This document shows positions 25,267 to 34,269 of a stretch of DNA of 58,005 nt, in pieces. Position 1 is the first letter of the stretch; each line of letters begins with the position of its first letter. The position numbers and the translations under genes are program-made. The notes under the pieces were generated by a model. It made no database searches. It worked only from the letters and a program-made list of their open reading frames with translations, and was not told the DNA's origin. Location: the NCBI GenBank assembly GCA_022653735.1, contig JALCSU010000011.1:1-58005 (forward strand). The letters run 5' to 3'. This DNA is from Bacteroidales bacterium (lineage in GTDB: Bacteria > Bacteroidota > Bacteroidia > Bacteroidales > UBA932).

Positions 25267-25788
25267 TCACCTTGGCAATTCGCATTTTTCGAAGTTCTTG
25301 ATCTTTCCGCTTATGATTTCAAAGCGGAATGCCATCCTTGGCACTTCGGCCGGTCCCTGGCGACCACAGGCTCCCGGATTCATGAAGAGCATGCCGTATT
25401 CTTTATCCCTGAACACTTGGGGTATATGGGTGTGCCCACAGACGAATATGTCAGGATGAATAGTGTCTATCAGCCTCTTCGCTTCGAAGTCGTAGACAAG
25501 TTTGTTCGGGGTGTAAGCCCAATAACTTCCTCGCCTAAGCCCGATATGGATCATTAGGATTCGTAAGCCTTCGCAGTTAAAAGTTTTATATAACGGGAAT
25601 TCCTGCCGCACATCCTGCCCGTCGCAATTCCCATAGACCCCTATGAGCGGCTTGAAATCAGCTATCTCATGGGCGCATTCGAGCGTCCCGAAGTCTCCCG
25701 CATGCCAAATCTGGTCTACCGGCTTCAAGAACTCTTTCACTGCATCATCGAAAAGCCCGTGAGTATCAGAAATGAGTCCAATGTACAT
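25267..25788 (-). CDS. YfcE/MJ0936-type metallophosphodiesterase
   Basis: This 173-residue calcineurin-like enzyme hydrolyses phosphodiesters with two metal ions. All metal motifs are present: SDTHG (Asp8, His10), HAGDFG, YGNCDG, MIHIG and CGHTHIPQ. The physiological substrate of the family is unknown. It lies 2 bp after the NagX-like gene and is cotranscribed with it. Confidence 0.88.
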   Translation of the reverse strand: MYIGLISDTHGLFDDAVKEFLKPVDQIWHAGDFGTLECAHEIADFKPLIGVYGNCDGQDVRQEFPLYKTFNCEGLRILMIHIGLRRGSYWAYTPNKLVYDFEAKRLIDTIHPDIFVCGHTHIPQVFRDKEYGMLFMNPGACGRQGPAEVPRMAFRFEIISGKIKNFEKCELPR

Positions 25789-25790
25789 GG

Positions 25791-26954
25791 CTAAAGCTTA
25801 ATTATGATATTCTTTTTGTAAAGCACCCACTGAATGCAGAAGATCACGAAAGCGAAGATCAGCGCATACGCCAAAGAAACATATTCATTGGCTCCGAAAT
25901 ACTTGGACGGAGAGAAGCCAAAGAGCGAGAGGGTCTTCGCCAAGACTCCGGACAGGACGAAAGCGGCCAAGGCATTCATGCCCATGGCCTTGAACGGAAC
26001 GAAGCCTTTCTCGCAACCTTTAATGTCGATCACCCATGCGAGGCAACCCAGGACCAGCATAGCCCAGCCACCGGCATAGAAGACATAAGAAGCTGACCAC
26101 AAAGGCTTTGAAATCGGAATCCAGATGCTTAACACCATTGCAAGGGCCAGGCAGCAGCACCCATAGAAAAACATTCTGCTCACCACCGACAGGCTCGCAG
26201 GATCGTCCGAGGCAGCCGTCTCGCTTACGTCCCGGTCCTTGTGCGAATGCAATATCATGAAGCCTACGAGATAACCTAGAAGCACTGTGCACGCCCTAGT
26301 CATAGTTCCCAGCAACCCTTCAGGGTCGAAGTTGGTCCCATTGTAGCCATGGTAGCAATGATTGCCACCTACAAGCCACTCATCGATGCGCATCGAGACG
26401 TTTCCTTCGAGGGTGAACGGCCCAGGCTCCCTGCCGAAAATCAGCAAAATGGCGGTGTAAGCAGCGCATAGCACGCCCACTGCGCCAAGCAGACGCACCG
26501 GCTTTTTCAGCCACACTACCAGACAGCCTCCAAGAATATATGCCAGGCCGATTCCCTGCAGCACTCCGAAAATTCTCTTATGCTGGAGCCAATAAAGGTA
26601 GTTCTGCCCGAAACTCCACTCCGGATCATGAGGGATGGCAGGGAAAAACGGAAATAGGTTTAAAGCGAGTCCCACCAAGAAGATCAGAATGCCTCGCTTG
26701 ATAATGTGTTTGTAAGCCTTCCCGTCACTGCCCTCGAATTTCCGCAGCGAAAATGCCATTGCACAGCCAACGCAAAATAGGAAGAATGGGAAAACCAGGT
26801 CCGTAGGCGTGCAGCCCACCCAAGCCGCATGGCGCAAAGGTGGGAATATATGGGACCAGCTGCCAGGATTATTGACGATGCACATAAAAGCCACGGTCAT
26901 GCCCCGTAGCACATCAAGAGAAACGTATCTTTTCTTCATCGGCATAATTCTCAT
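25791..26954 (-). CDS. NagX/HGSNAT-like membrane acyltransferase (COG4299, DUF5009)
   Basis: The protein has about ten membrane helices. It opens with RYVSLDVLRGMTVAFMCIVNNPGSW, the signature of the heparan-alpha-glucosaminide N-acetyltransferase-like family, followed by the conserved loop HAAWVGCTPTDLVFPFFLFCVG and a HCYHGYNGTNFDPEGLLGT motif. Members are thought to acetylate amino sugars across the membrane. Two starts are possible, 26954 (MRIMPMKK) and 26939 (MKKRY); the latter fits the family better. Operon with the phosphodiesterase gene. Confidence 0.85.
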   Translation of the reverse strand: MRIMPMKKRYVSLDVLRGMTVAFMCIVNNPGSWSHIFPPLRHAAWVGCTPTDLVFPFFLFCVGCAMAFSLRKFEGSDGKAYKHIIKRGILIFLVGLALNLFPFFPAIPHDPEWSFGQNYLYWLQHKRIFGVLQGIGLAYILGGCLVVWLKKPVRLLGAVGVLCAAYTAILLIFGREPGPFTLEGNVSMRIDEWLVGGNHCYHGYNGTNFDPEGLLGTMTRACTVLLGYLVGFMILHSHKDRDVSETAASDDPASLSVVSRMFFYGCCCLALAMVLSIWIPISKPLWSASYVFYAGGWAMLVLGCLAWVIDIKGCEKGFVPFKAMGMNALAAFVLSGVLAKTLSLFGFSPSKYFGANEYVSLAYALIFAFVIFCIQWVLYKKNIIIKL

Positions 26955-26992
26955 ATCGGATGGCTAAATTTACGACTTTTTAAAATATTCTT

Positions 26993-27000
26993 TAACTTTG
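26993..27000 (+). promoter_or_regulatory. -7 element of rsmE
   Basis: TAACTTTG lies 34 bases before the rsmE ATG; no clear -33 box is seen. Confidence 0.5.
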
Positions 27001-27034
27001 GCCTCATAAATATCTTTCTTTAAGGCAAATCATC

Positions 27035-27862
27035 ATGGAGATTTTCTACACGGACATGGTGGATGGGCACGAAGCGAGGCTGGATTCAGAAGAATCTACG
27101 CATGCGGTGAAGGTGCTCAGGCACAGGCGTGGGGACGAGATAGCCGTCGTGGATGGTTTTGGGAATATGTTTCATTGCCGCCTGACGGACGATTCGCCCA
27201 AAGGAGCGGTTGCGGAGATACTTGAAAAGGTGCCTGGATGGGGCGCTCACCCATATTCATTGAATATGGCGGTTTGTCCGACTAAGAACATCGATCGCTT
27301 CGAATGGTTCTGCGAGAAGGCCACTGAACTTGGAGTGGATGCAATCACCCCAATCATCGGAGAGCGTTCCGAAAGGAGAGTCTTCAAGCCGGAGCGTTGC
27401 AGGAAGATTGTCCTCTCAGCCATGAAACAGTCCCTCAAAGCTAAGCTTCCAACGGTGCTCGATGCCGTGCCGCTAAAGGACTTTCTCAGCCAGGATGTCC
27501 CAGGCCTGAAACTCATCTGCTACTGCTTCGAAGGCGATGCCCGCCGCGAATCCATCACCGATGTTCTAAATGAATATGCCACCGAGACCTCTGGCCTCGG
27601 CACCATCGGAGCCACGGGCTGCACGGGTGATGCCAGCACCGCTGCCGCTGCTGGCAACACAGTCGGCCATTGTTCCGAGACTCCGGACGAGCCGAAAATC
27701 ACAATTTTAATCGGTCCAGAAGGCGATTTCTCACCAGAGGAGGCTAACCTCGCAGTGAGCCGTGGCTATATTCCCGTCCACCTCGGCCCCTCACGCCTCA
27801 GAACAGAAACGGCAGCCGTAACCGCAGTCACAGCCGCCTACCTCCATTTTGCAAAACTCTAA
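27035..27862 (+). CDS. rsmE: 16S rRNA m3U1498 methyltransferase
   Basis: RsmE is a SPOUT methyltransferase that methylates U1498 of 16S rRNA. The 275 residues carry an N-terminal PUA-like domain (HAVKVLRHRRGDEIAVVDG) and the knotted SAM site with LIGPEGDFSPEE and HLGPSRLRTETA. Residues about 184-219 are an unusual Gly/Ala/Thr-rich insert with two cysteines just before the beta strand leading to GPEGDFS; typical family members are around 235-250 residues. The last 10 codons and the stop are duplicated just downstream. Confidence 0.93.
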   Translation: MEIFYTDMVDGHEARLDSEESTHAVKVLRHRRGDEIAVVDGFGNMFHCRLTDDSPKGAVAEILEKVPGWGAHPYSLNMAVCPTKNIDRFEWFCEKATELGVDAITPIIGERSERRVFKPERCRKIVLSAMKQSLKAKLPTVLDAVPLKDFLSQDVPGLKLICYCFEGDARRESITDVLNEYATETSGLGTIGATGCTGDASTAAAAGNTVGHCSETPDEPKITILIGPEGDFSPEEANLAVSRGYIPVHLGPSRLRTETAAVTAVTAAYLHFAKL

Positions 27863-27922
27863 CGGACACCCAACACCGCCGCCTACTTCAATTTTACAAA
27901 ACCCTAACAGACACCCAACACC
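27833..27922. repeat. 45-bp direct duplication of the rsmE 3' end
   Basis: 27833-27877 and 27878-27922 are 45-bp copies with 5 mismatches by eye. The first covers the codons AAYLHFAKL, the stop and the next 15 bases; the second is non-coding but keeps an in-frame TAA at the same place. Confidence 0.85.
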
Positions 27923-27986
27923 GCCCGGTGCCTAGGCAAACTTCCGCAACACCATCATGTGTGGGTAGCCGCATTCATTTTCCCCC

Positions 27987-28141
27987 CGTCATCCGGACTT
28001 GATCCGGAATCCAGGTTCGTGGAAAGCAGATCCTGAATCAAGTTCAGGATGACGTGGTGGGTAGTGCAGATCCTGAATCAAGTTCTGGATGACGTGGTGG
28101 GTAGTGCAGATCCTGAATCAAGTTCAGGATGATGGAGTGGT
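27987..28141. repeat. REP-like element, copy 3, with 40-bp tandem triplication
   Basis: A left half (ATCCGGACTTGATCCGGAAT) and linker are followed by three 40-bp units starting at 28026, 28066 and 28106; each has the right palindrome ATCCTGAATCAAGTTCAGGAT and the tail GACGTGGTGGGTAGT. The middle copy has one change (TTCTGG). The rest of the gap 27923-28381 between convergent rsmE and apbE contains further decayed GGATGACG tails and no gene I can support. Confidence 0.85.
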
Positions 28142-28381
28142 ACGCTCGGGATAACGGGGTAGGGTTGTTGGAGAGGTGGACGGAATGGTAAGCATACTGG
28201 ATGACGGGCATAGATCGTTCAGCGTGACGAGAGTAAGCCTCCAGGATAAGAGTCTTTCATTGCGCACATCATGAATTGGATAAAACATTAGAAACGTTCA
28301 CTATGGCAGCCGATGGGAAGTTCGGACTGAGCGGCATTTTTCAGCCGCTCAGGATGACTTCCCGAGGATGACTTGACGTGA

Positions 28382-29353
28382 TTATTTACTGATCAAATTG
28401 AATCCCGGCGATGCCCACTCGGCCATGGAGCCTAGGTTATCGTAAATCAGATAACCTTCGAGATCGGGACGAGAAAGGATGAACGACTTGGCTTCATCCA
28501 AGCCGATAACCATGCAATATGTCGCGAAGGCATCGGCATCTGTCGCATTCGAAGCCACGATAGTAGCGCTCAGCAGATTATGGCTCACCGGGTAGCCTGT
28601 GCGCGGGTCGATGGTGTGGGAATATTTCTTTCCGTCTTTCTCATAGAACTTCCGGTAATTCCCCGAAGTCACGACTCCACATCCAGCACCATTCCCCTGC
28701 CATATTCCATCAATATCCTGACCAGGAAACACGTTCCCATCCACAGGCCTGTCGATTGCAATCGTCCACGGCTTCCCATTCGGATTCAACCCCTCACAAT
28801 AAATCTCCCCAATGTCCACCAGCATATCCCTCACCCCGATAGAATGCAGATACGACGCCACCACATCAGCCGAGTAACCCTGAGCAATGGCATTAAAATT
28901 CAAAACGCTATGCTCGTCCAAATGCTCCATTCCGCACACTGACAGAATGCTGTCAATCTTCTCATGAGACGGCAGAGAATCGGTGGTGAACCCGAAGCCC
29001 CACGCATCGAAAAGCGGTCCCGCAGCCACATCAAGAGCACCACCAGTGACGTCAAAATATTCCTGGGACCTTTTCAATAGATCCTTGAACATCTCATTCA
29101 GCACTACCTCCTCCCCAGCATTGCGCCTGCTCAAGATAGACTTTTTATTGTAGCCAGACAGCGTCGTATCAATCAGGGTGAGTATAGAATCAATGGAAGA
29201 ACGAATAGCCTCGGGTTTAACCTTGACACCCTTGATGTTCATTTTCACTGAATATGTCCCTCCTTGCGCCTGACCAGTAACCTGAATATATTCAGGCCCC
29301 TTGGAGCAGGACACAGATAACGCCATGAGGAATATCAACGATAATTTTTTCAT
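28382..29353 (-). CDS. apbE: FAD:protein FMN transferase (ApbE lipoprotein)
   Basis: ApbE attaches FMN to threonine residues of partner flavoproteins such as the NQR and RNF subunits. The 323-residue protein is a lipoprotein (LSVSC, Cys16) anchored in the periplasm. Family motifs are TLSGYNKKSILSRRN, DVTGGALDVAAGPLFDAWGFG, NFNAIAQGYSAD, VDIGEI, VTSGNYRKF, SHTIDPRTGYP and the metal-binding TDADAFAT. No NQR or RNF gene is in the window. Confidence 0.95.
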   Translation of the reverse strand: MKKLSLIFLMALSVSCSKGPEYIQVTGQAQGGTYSVKMNIKGVKVKPEAIRSSIDSILTLIDTTLSGYNKKSILSRRNAGEEVVLNEMFKDLLKRSQEYFDVTGGALDVAAGPLFDAWGFGFTTDSLPSHEKIDSILSVCGMEHLDEHSVLNFNAIAQGYSADVVASYLHSIGVRDMLVDIGEIYCEGLNPNGKPWTIAIDRPVDGNVFPGQDIDGIWQGNGAGCGVVTSGNYRKFYEKDGKKYSHTIDPRTGYPVSHNLLSATIVASNATDADAFATYCMVIGLDEAKSFILSRPDLEGYLIYDNLGSMAEWASPGFNLISK

Positions 29354-29475
29354 ATTCTTACATCCGCAGCGGATTTACGGCTGCGTAATTTACAATATTA
29401 GCAATTTTGCCGTAATCTTCATTAGATGTTGGACTAGTTTTTGTTGTTGAATCGGCTTGCTAAAAAAATATTGAC

Positions 29476-29483
29476 TATCTTTG
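29476..29483 (+). promoter_or_regulatory. -7 element of the FISUMP lipoprotein gene, 8 nt from ATG
   Basis: TATCTTTG is followed by 8 bases and the ATG at 29492. This supports the short start and implies a very short leader. Confidence 0.55.
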
Positions 29484-29491
29484 TTCATGAT

Positions 29492-30496
29492 ATGCGAAAA
29501 TTAAAGAATATTTTATTGATAGCCATGCTGCTGCCAATGGTATTGGTTTCTTGCCATCATAAAAAGGATACCAGCACGGACACCAATTACATGAGCGGCA
29601 CGCTGACCTTCTCCATTCCGGATTTTGTAGGCAAGGGAGAGACTCTCACCCTCACCCCGACCGGAATCACCACCCCTACATCTGGAATAGGATACAGTTG
29701 GAAGCCATCATGGAGCAGCACCAGAGACACCACGAAGACGAAGGACGGCACGGGTGACGGAAGCTGGGATTGCACGACACCTTCAGCGGTCGGCGAGTAC
29801 ACCGTCTCTTGTTCCGCTTTCGCAGACGATTACTCCTCGACGTCGGCGACGAAAACCATTTACGTAGTAGATCCAACCATCGACTCTACCGTATCCGGCC
29901 TCGGGTTCAAAGATTCCCCTTATGTCACTGACTCAAGAGATGGAAAGACGTATTTCACGACCACCTTCGGCGGCAACACATGGATGAGAGAGAACCTTGG
30001 ATATAAAACGACAGGAAGCATTTCATACTACAATTGCGAAATCATGGACGACATTTTCGGGCGGTACTACACCTGGAATGACGCCCGGACCGCCTGCCCT
30101 TCAGGCTGGCACCTGCCGTCCGACGAAGAGTTCTGCCAGCTTGCAGACTCAGTAATAGCAGATGGCACGATCTTCACTAAAGGAGAAGATTTCAAGAACG
30201 CCTCTGGCGGCATGATGGCTAATGCCTATTTCCTTGGCAGCAGGATGTGGGAATATTGGCCGCAGGTGAACATCACGAATAAGAGCGGAATGTCTGTGAT
30301 ACCTGTAGGCTACGTTACCGCAAGGGATAACTCATACACGTTCAAAGGAATAAACAATTACGCTGTGTTCTGGACATCAAGCAGCCATGATGATGGCACG
30401 GCTTTATTGCGTTTCATCTACGTAGATGAGCCAGATGTCCATTCTGGAATAATGGATAAGACATTTTATGCTTCTGTACGCTGCGTGAAAAACTAG
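29492..30496 (+). CDS. Lipoprotein with FISUMP (Fibrobacter succinogenes major paralogous) domain
   Basis: This 334-residue lipoprotein (MLLPMVLVSC, Cys21) has an Ig-like Thr/Ser-rich region (about residues 35-130) and a C-terminal FISUMP domain, recognisable by GGNTWMRENLGYKT, YYTWNDARTACPSGWHLPSDEEF and the end FYASVRCVKN. The domain is common on surface lipoproteins of Bacteroidota; its function is unknown. The start is set at the ATG after the promoter, where the lipoprotein signal begins. It ends in a 4-base overlap with the convergent lolA-like gene. Confidence 0.85.
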   Translation: MRKLKNILLIAMLLPMVLVSCHHKKDTSTDTNYMSGTLTFSIPDFVGKGETLTLTPTGITTPTSGIGYSWKPSWSSTRDTTKTKDGTGDGSWDCTTPSAVGEYTVSCSAFADDYSSTSATKTIYVVDPTIDSTVSGLGFKDSPYVTDSRDGKTYFTTTFGGNTWMRENLGYKTTGSISYYNCEIMDDIFGRYYTWNDARTACPSGWHLPSDEEFCQLADSVIADGTIFTKGEDFKNASGGMMANAYFLGSRMWEYWPQVNITNKSGMSVIPVGYVTARDNSYTFKGINNYAVFWTSSSHDDGTALLRFIYVDEPDVHSGIMDKTFYASVRCVKN

Positions 30497-31140
30497 CGCA
30501 AATCTGTCACTACATAATTTGAAGGAATTTTCTCGTCGAAGCGGAATGCTGCTCTCGACGAGTTTTTTTCTGCGGTCTTGAATCCGGAAATAGTGAAAAC
30601 ACACACGGAACCGTCATTCAGCTTGACTTCCAGCCCCACAAGATCTGAGGTACTTTCCTTGAAAAAAAGTTTCAGCAAGGAAATCTCCGTCATCGAACTA
30701 ACATCGCTCTTTGGGGAAAGGATTGACGTGGTGACCACTTTGCCATTGAATTTGGAAGTGCCTCCGGATGTCTCGGAGAAGCCCTTGTCCAAAGAAGCCA
30801 CCAACAGGGCCGGATTGGATGCGAAATCTTCCCCAGAATCCTCAACGGGCTGAATCAGAATCTCTTCTGCTGACCTGTCAACCGTCCAGCTAGTGGAGCC
30901 ATCGCACCACATCTCGAGGCCGTTGCCATTGAGCCTGAAAGCATCGTCCTGTAATGTAACGTTCCCACTGCCAGTTATTTTCGAGCCCTCCCTGTTCATT
31001 ACGAATGAATATTCAAATGAAACCTGCGAGAGAGAAACTTTGGCCAGGAATGCAGAGAGCGACTTGCTGGAGGCATCCGCAACCAAAGGAATTACAGCAA
31101 AAACGATGACGTAGAATATTCTTGAATATATTGTTTTCAT
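30493..31140 (-). CDS. LolA-like periplasmic lipoprotein carrier
   Basis: This 215-residue protein has a signal peptide (to about VADAS) and the LolA-like beta fold with FEYSFVMNREGSKITGSGNVTLQDDAFRL and GNGLEMWCDGSTSWTVDRSAEEILI. It would escort outer-membrane lipoproteins through the periplasm. Bacteroidales typically place it directly after ftsK, as here (39-bp gap), so it is probably the last gene of the addB-addA-DUF4290-ftsK operon. Confidence 0.82.
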   Translation of the reverse strand: MKTIYSRIFYVIVFAVIPLVADASSKSLSAFLAKVSLSQVSFEYSFVMNREGSKITGSGNVTLQDDAFRLNGNGLEMWCDGSTSWTVDRSAEEILIQPVEDSGEDFASNPALLVASLDKGFSETSGGTSKFNGKVVTTSILSPKSDVSSMTEISLLKLFFKESTSDLVGLEVKLNDGSVCVFTISGFKTAEKNSSRAAFRFDEKIPSNYVVTDLR

Positions 31141-31179
31141 GGCAACAATGGAAATTACAGAAGTTATGCCAGAAAGTGC

Positions 31180-33579
31180 CTATTGCTGACGATATGCCTC
31201 CAGCACCTTCTCAAGTTCATCCAGACTTGAAATCAACACCTGGCGAGGCTTGGAACCCTCTTGAGGGCCAACTATTCCGGCAGCCTCCAGCTGATCCATT
31301 ACTCGGCCAGCCTTAGCATAACCCATTCCTAAGCGTCTTTGCAAGTCAGAAGTTGAGCCTCGCTGGGTCGTGACAACCATCTTGGCCGCCTCTTCGAAAC
31401 GCTCATCGAGACTCTTCATGTCTATCATGCCGCCATCACTCTCGTCCGACTGCTCGTCAACAGAAGGTAAGTAATATGGAGTGTTATAACTTTTCTTGTA
31501 ACCCTCCTGCTCGCTGACAGCCTTAGTGATTTTCGCTATCTCCTCGTTAGAGACTAAGGCACACTGGACACGCTCTGTCTCAACTCCGGCATAATACAGC
31601 ATGTCTCCCCTTCCGATAAGCTTCTCGGCTCCAGGAGAATCGAGAATCGTCGCTGAATCTATCCTCGAAACTACTCTGAACGCTATTCTAGTAGGGAAAT
31701 TCGATTTAATTAGACCCGTAATCACATCAACAGAAGGCCTCTGAGTAGCGATAATCACGTGGATGCCTGCCGCACGTCCTTTCTGAGCCAGACGAATGAT
31801 GGACGTGGAGATGCTTCTCGCAATGGTCTTCGCCTCCCCTGTAGCCCCGACCGACATCGTCAGGTCAGCATATTCATCAATCACCACGACTATATATGGC
31901 AAGAAACGATGCCGTTCATCAGGCCTCAAGTGATGGTGATTGTATTTATCGTTATACTGGCTGATTTTCTGAACGTAAGCCTTGCTCAGCAGCTCGTACC
32001 TGTTATCCATCTCCTTGCATAGAGAGCGCAGGACTTTCTCCGCCAGCTTCGGATTCTTCACGATGGCGTTCACCCTCTCCTCTTCCTCGTCATGGAAATC
32101 TGGAAGGACGGCCAGATAATGATGTAACAGGCGCTCGTAAGCGCTGAATTCCACCATCTTAGGGTCGATGAACACGAACTTCAGCTCCGAAGGGTGCTTT
32201 GAATACAATAACGAAGAAACAATCACGTTCAGGCAGACAGACTTACCCTGCTTAGTCGCACCGGCAACCAGCAGATGGGGAGCGTCAGCCAAATCGAACA
32301 CTTTCACTTTCTGCTGAATAGTATAACCGATAGCGACCGGAAGCTCAGCCTTGCTTGTTCTGAAAGCCTCATCGTTCAGAACGGCCCGTAAAGGCACTAT
32401 TGAAGGATTATCGTTCGCAACCTCTATTCCGACAGAGTCTGGTAATGTAATCACGCGCACGCCTTTAGCATGAAGATACATTCCAATATCCTCCTGAATC
32501 CGCTTGATGCCAGCAATCTTAACCCCAGGGGCAGGATAGACCATGTAAAGGGTCACCGTAGGTCCTACGATGGCCTTCACGTCTTGCACCTGAATCTTGA
32601 AATTCTCGAGCGTAGCGCGTATCTTATTGTTATTGCGAGTTATTTCCTCGTTGGAGACATCCCTGCGAGTAGATTCGTGAACTTCCAGCAAGTCCAGGCT
32701 GAGCGGCTTGTAATCAGGCAGCTCGCTCTTGCTGTCGTATGGCTCCAGTTCTTTCCTGATCTCCGTGGAAAGACCCTCGCCGCGTTGGATTTCTAAAGTT
32801 CCCTCTGCCTTGGCTTCTTCAGATGGTTCCGGCTTTGCCTCCGGCTGGCCATCGAATCCTGAAAGATTGATTGAAGAATCTCGCTCTGGATTTGCTTCTG
32901 GCTCCTTGTCGGTATATTCATTTACTTCTTTCGGCTCTTCAAATTCCCTCTTGCCCTTCTCGATCGCTTGCTCTTCGCTCGTTCCAGGCTCTGAATTATC
33001 TTTGCCAATGCCAGCCATCCAATGCTTGAACCTGGAGCTTGCGAAGAGCAACCAGAGGATTACCGCCGCAACCAGAATGACTCCGGTCACGACATTTCCC
33101 AGCAGGTTCGTCATCCAGCTTACAGAAGAAGCCCCGCATTGCCCCCCTAAGCCGCCACCGAAAGCATTATTGAAACCAGTCAGGTTCGAGATGAAAGCCA
33201 GAATGAAAGATGCTATGAGAGCCCCCGTGAGCGTCAAGAGAATTGTTCTCAGCATTGAGTAATGCCAGCGCTTCAGCAAAAGCCTCATAGAGACAGCAAA
33301 GAGAATAAGGATAAGGGCGAAACTGCCAAGCCCGAAACATTGAGTGATCAGGAAATATGACCACTTGAAGCCTAGCTTGCCACAGATGTTCGAGACCTCT
33401 ATCGACTTATCAGAAATTTCTGTAGACAAGAGGCTCTGGTCTGTTTTCCAAGTGAATAAGTATGAGACGTTGGCCAAGAGAGTAAATATGGCGAAGACGG
33501 CTATGAGAAGTCCCGTGATTTTTATAACCCTCTCCTTGTCGTCATCATCTAAATCTCTCCAGAACGTGAATAACCTCAT
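31180..33579 (-). CDS. ftsK: DNA translocase FtsK
   Basis: FtsK pumps DNA at the division septum and activates chromosome dimer resolution. The 799 residues contain four N-terminal membrane helices (within about residues 20-190), an acidic Glu/Pro linker (about 190-300), the RecA-like motor with Walker A GATKQGKSV and Walker B-like IVVVIDEYADL, and the C-terminal winged-helix gamma domain (LQRRLGMGYAKAGRVMDQLE) that reads polar sequence signals. The start overlaps the DUF4290 stop (ATGA). Confidence 0.95.
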   Translation of the reverse strand: MRLFTFWRDLDDDDKERVIKITGLLIAVFAIFTLLANVSYLFTWKTDQSLLSTEISDKSIEVSNICGKLGFKWSYFLITQCFGLGSFALILILFAVSMRLLLKRWHYSMLRTILLTLTGALIASFILAFISNLTGFNNAFGGGLGGQCGASSVSWMTNLLGNVVTGVILVAAVILWLLFASSRFKHWMAGIGKDNSEPGTSEEQAIEKGKREFEEPKEVNEYTDKEPEANPERDSSINLSGFDGQPEAKPEPSEEAKAEGTLEIQRGEGLSTEIRKELEPYDSKSELPDYKPLSLDLLEVHESTRRDVSNEEITRNNNKIRATLENFKIQVQDVKAIVGPTVTLYMVYPAPGVKIAGIKRIQEDIGMYLHAKGVRVITLPDSVGIEVANDNPSIVPLRAVLNDEAFRTSKAELPVAIGYTIQQKVKVFDLADAPHLLVAGATKQGKSVCLNVIVSSLLYSKHPSELKFVFIDPKMVEFSAYERLLHHYLAVLPDFHDEEEERVNAIVKNPKLAEKVLRSLCKEMDNRYELLSKAYVQKISQYNDKYNHHHLRPDERHRFLPYIVVVIDEYADLTMSVGATGEAKTIARSISTSIIRLAQKGRAAGIHVIIATQRPSVDVITGLIKSNFPTRIAFRVVSRIDSATILDSPGAEKLIGRGDMLYYAGVETERVQCALVSNEEIAKITKAVSEQEGYKKSYNTPYYLPSVDEQSDESDGGMIDMKSLDERFEEAAKMVVTTQRGSTSDLQRRLGMGYAKAGRVMDQLEAAGIVGPQEGSKPRQVLISSLDELEKVLEAYRQQ

Positions 33580-34238
33580 TTCCTATTCCTATGTTTCTTC
33601 TGATTCTTGTTATGATTCTGCCCAATTCCAAGATTCAGGCCAGGACGCGAGAAGTTAGCGCCGTCGGATATCTTCGAAAGCTCCAAGTCCGCAGGAACGC
33701 GTATGCGGCCATTAGAAAGCTTTTCGATGTCTGCGAATATTGTTTCGTCAGCCACGCTATCCTTGTTCCAAATAAGGTATTGCTGCCTCATGTATATTGC
33801 CAGAGAGCGTAGCATAGCCCTCTTCATCTCGCCTTCCGGCTCTCCGGCGATCAGGTCTATTATGCTTTCTATGTTCCTGCCGTAATGAGTTGCGCGAATA
33901 GGTTTCTTATTCAGAGGAATCTTCATAGGAGGAACTTCCTTCGCCTTTTTTTCTGGCATAGGGTATGGCGAATCAATGTCTAAATCGTAATCAGCTATCA
34001 TGTAGAGCTGATCCCAGAGCTTGTGCTCATAATTCTCCTGAGACTTAACGCTCGGGTTCAGGAACTCCATCACCTTCACTACCGCCCTAGCCTGCTCGGA
34101 ACGCTTCGCCTTGTCTGGAATCTTCTTCAGCTGCTCCACCATTTCCAAGACGTTGCGACCATATTCAGGCATCTCAAGCTTCTCACGTTCAGTGTTGTAA
34201 TAAAGCTTTATCGTATTTTCTCCAGACTCCATATTCAT
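33576..34238 (-). CDS. DUF4290 family protein
   Basis: This 220-residue soluble protein has the DUF4290 signature LYYNTEREKLEMPEYGRNVLEMVEQ and ATHYGRNIESIIDLI, and a basic His/Asn/Lys tail. The family is restricted to Bacteroidota and has no known role; its fixed place beside ftsK suggests a link to cell division or chromosome handling, which is inference. The start is ATGAATATG; the second ATG is an alternative. Confidence 0.85.
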   Translation of the reverse strand: MNMESGENTIKLYYNTEREKLEMPEYGRNVLEMVEQLKKIPDKAKRSEQARAVVKVMEFLNPSVKSQENYEHKLWDQLYMIADYDLDIDSPYPMPEKKAKEVPPMKIPLNKKPIRATHYGRNIESIIDLIAGEPEGEMKRAMLRSLAIYMRQQYLIWNKDSVADETIFADIEKLSNGRIRVPADLELSKISDGANFSRPGLNLGIGQNHNKNQKKHRNRK

Positions 34239-34269
34239 AAATTGTTGTCAATTTGCAAATATAAGAAAA

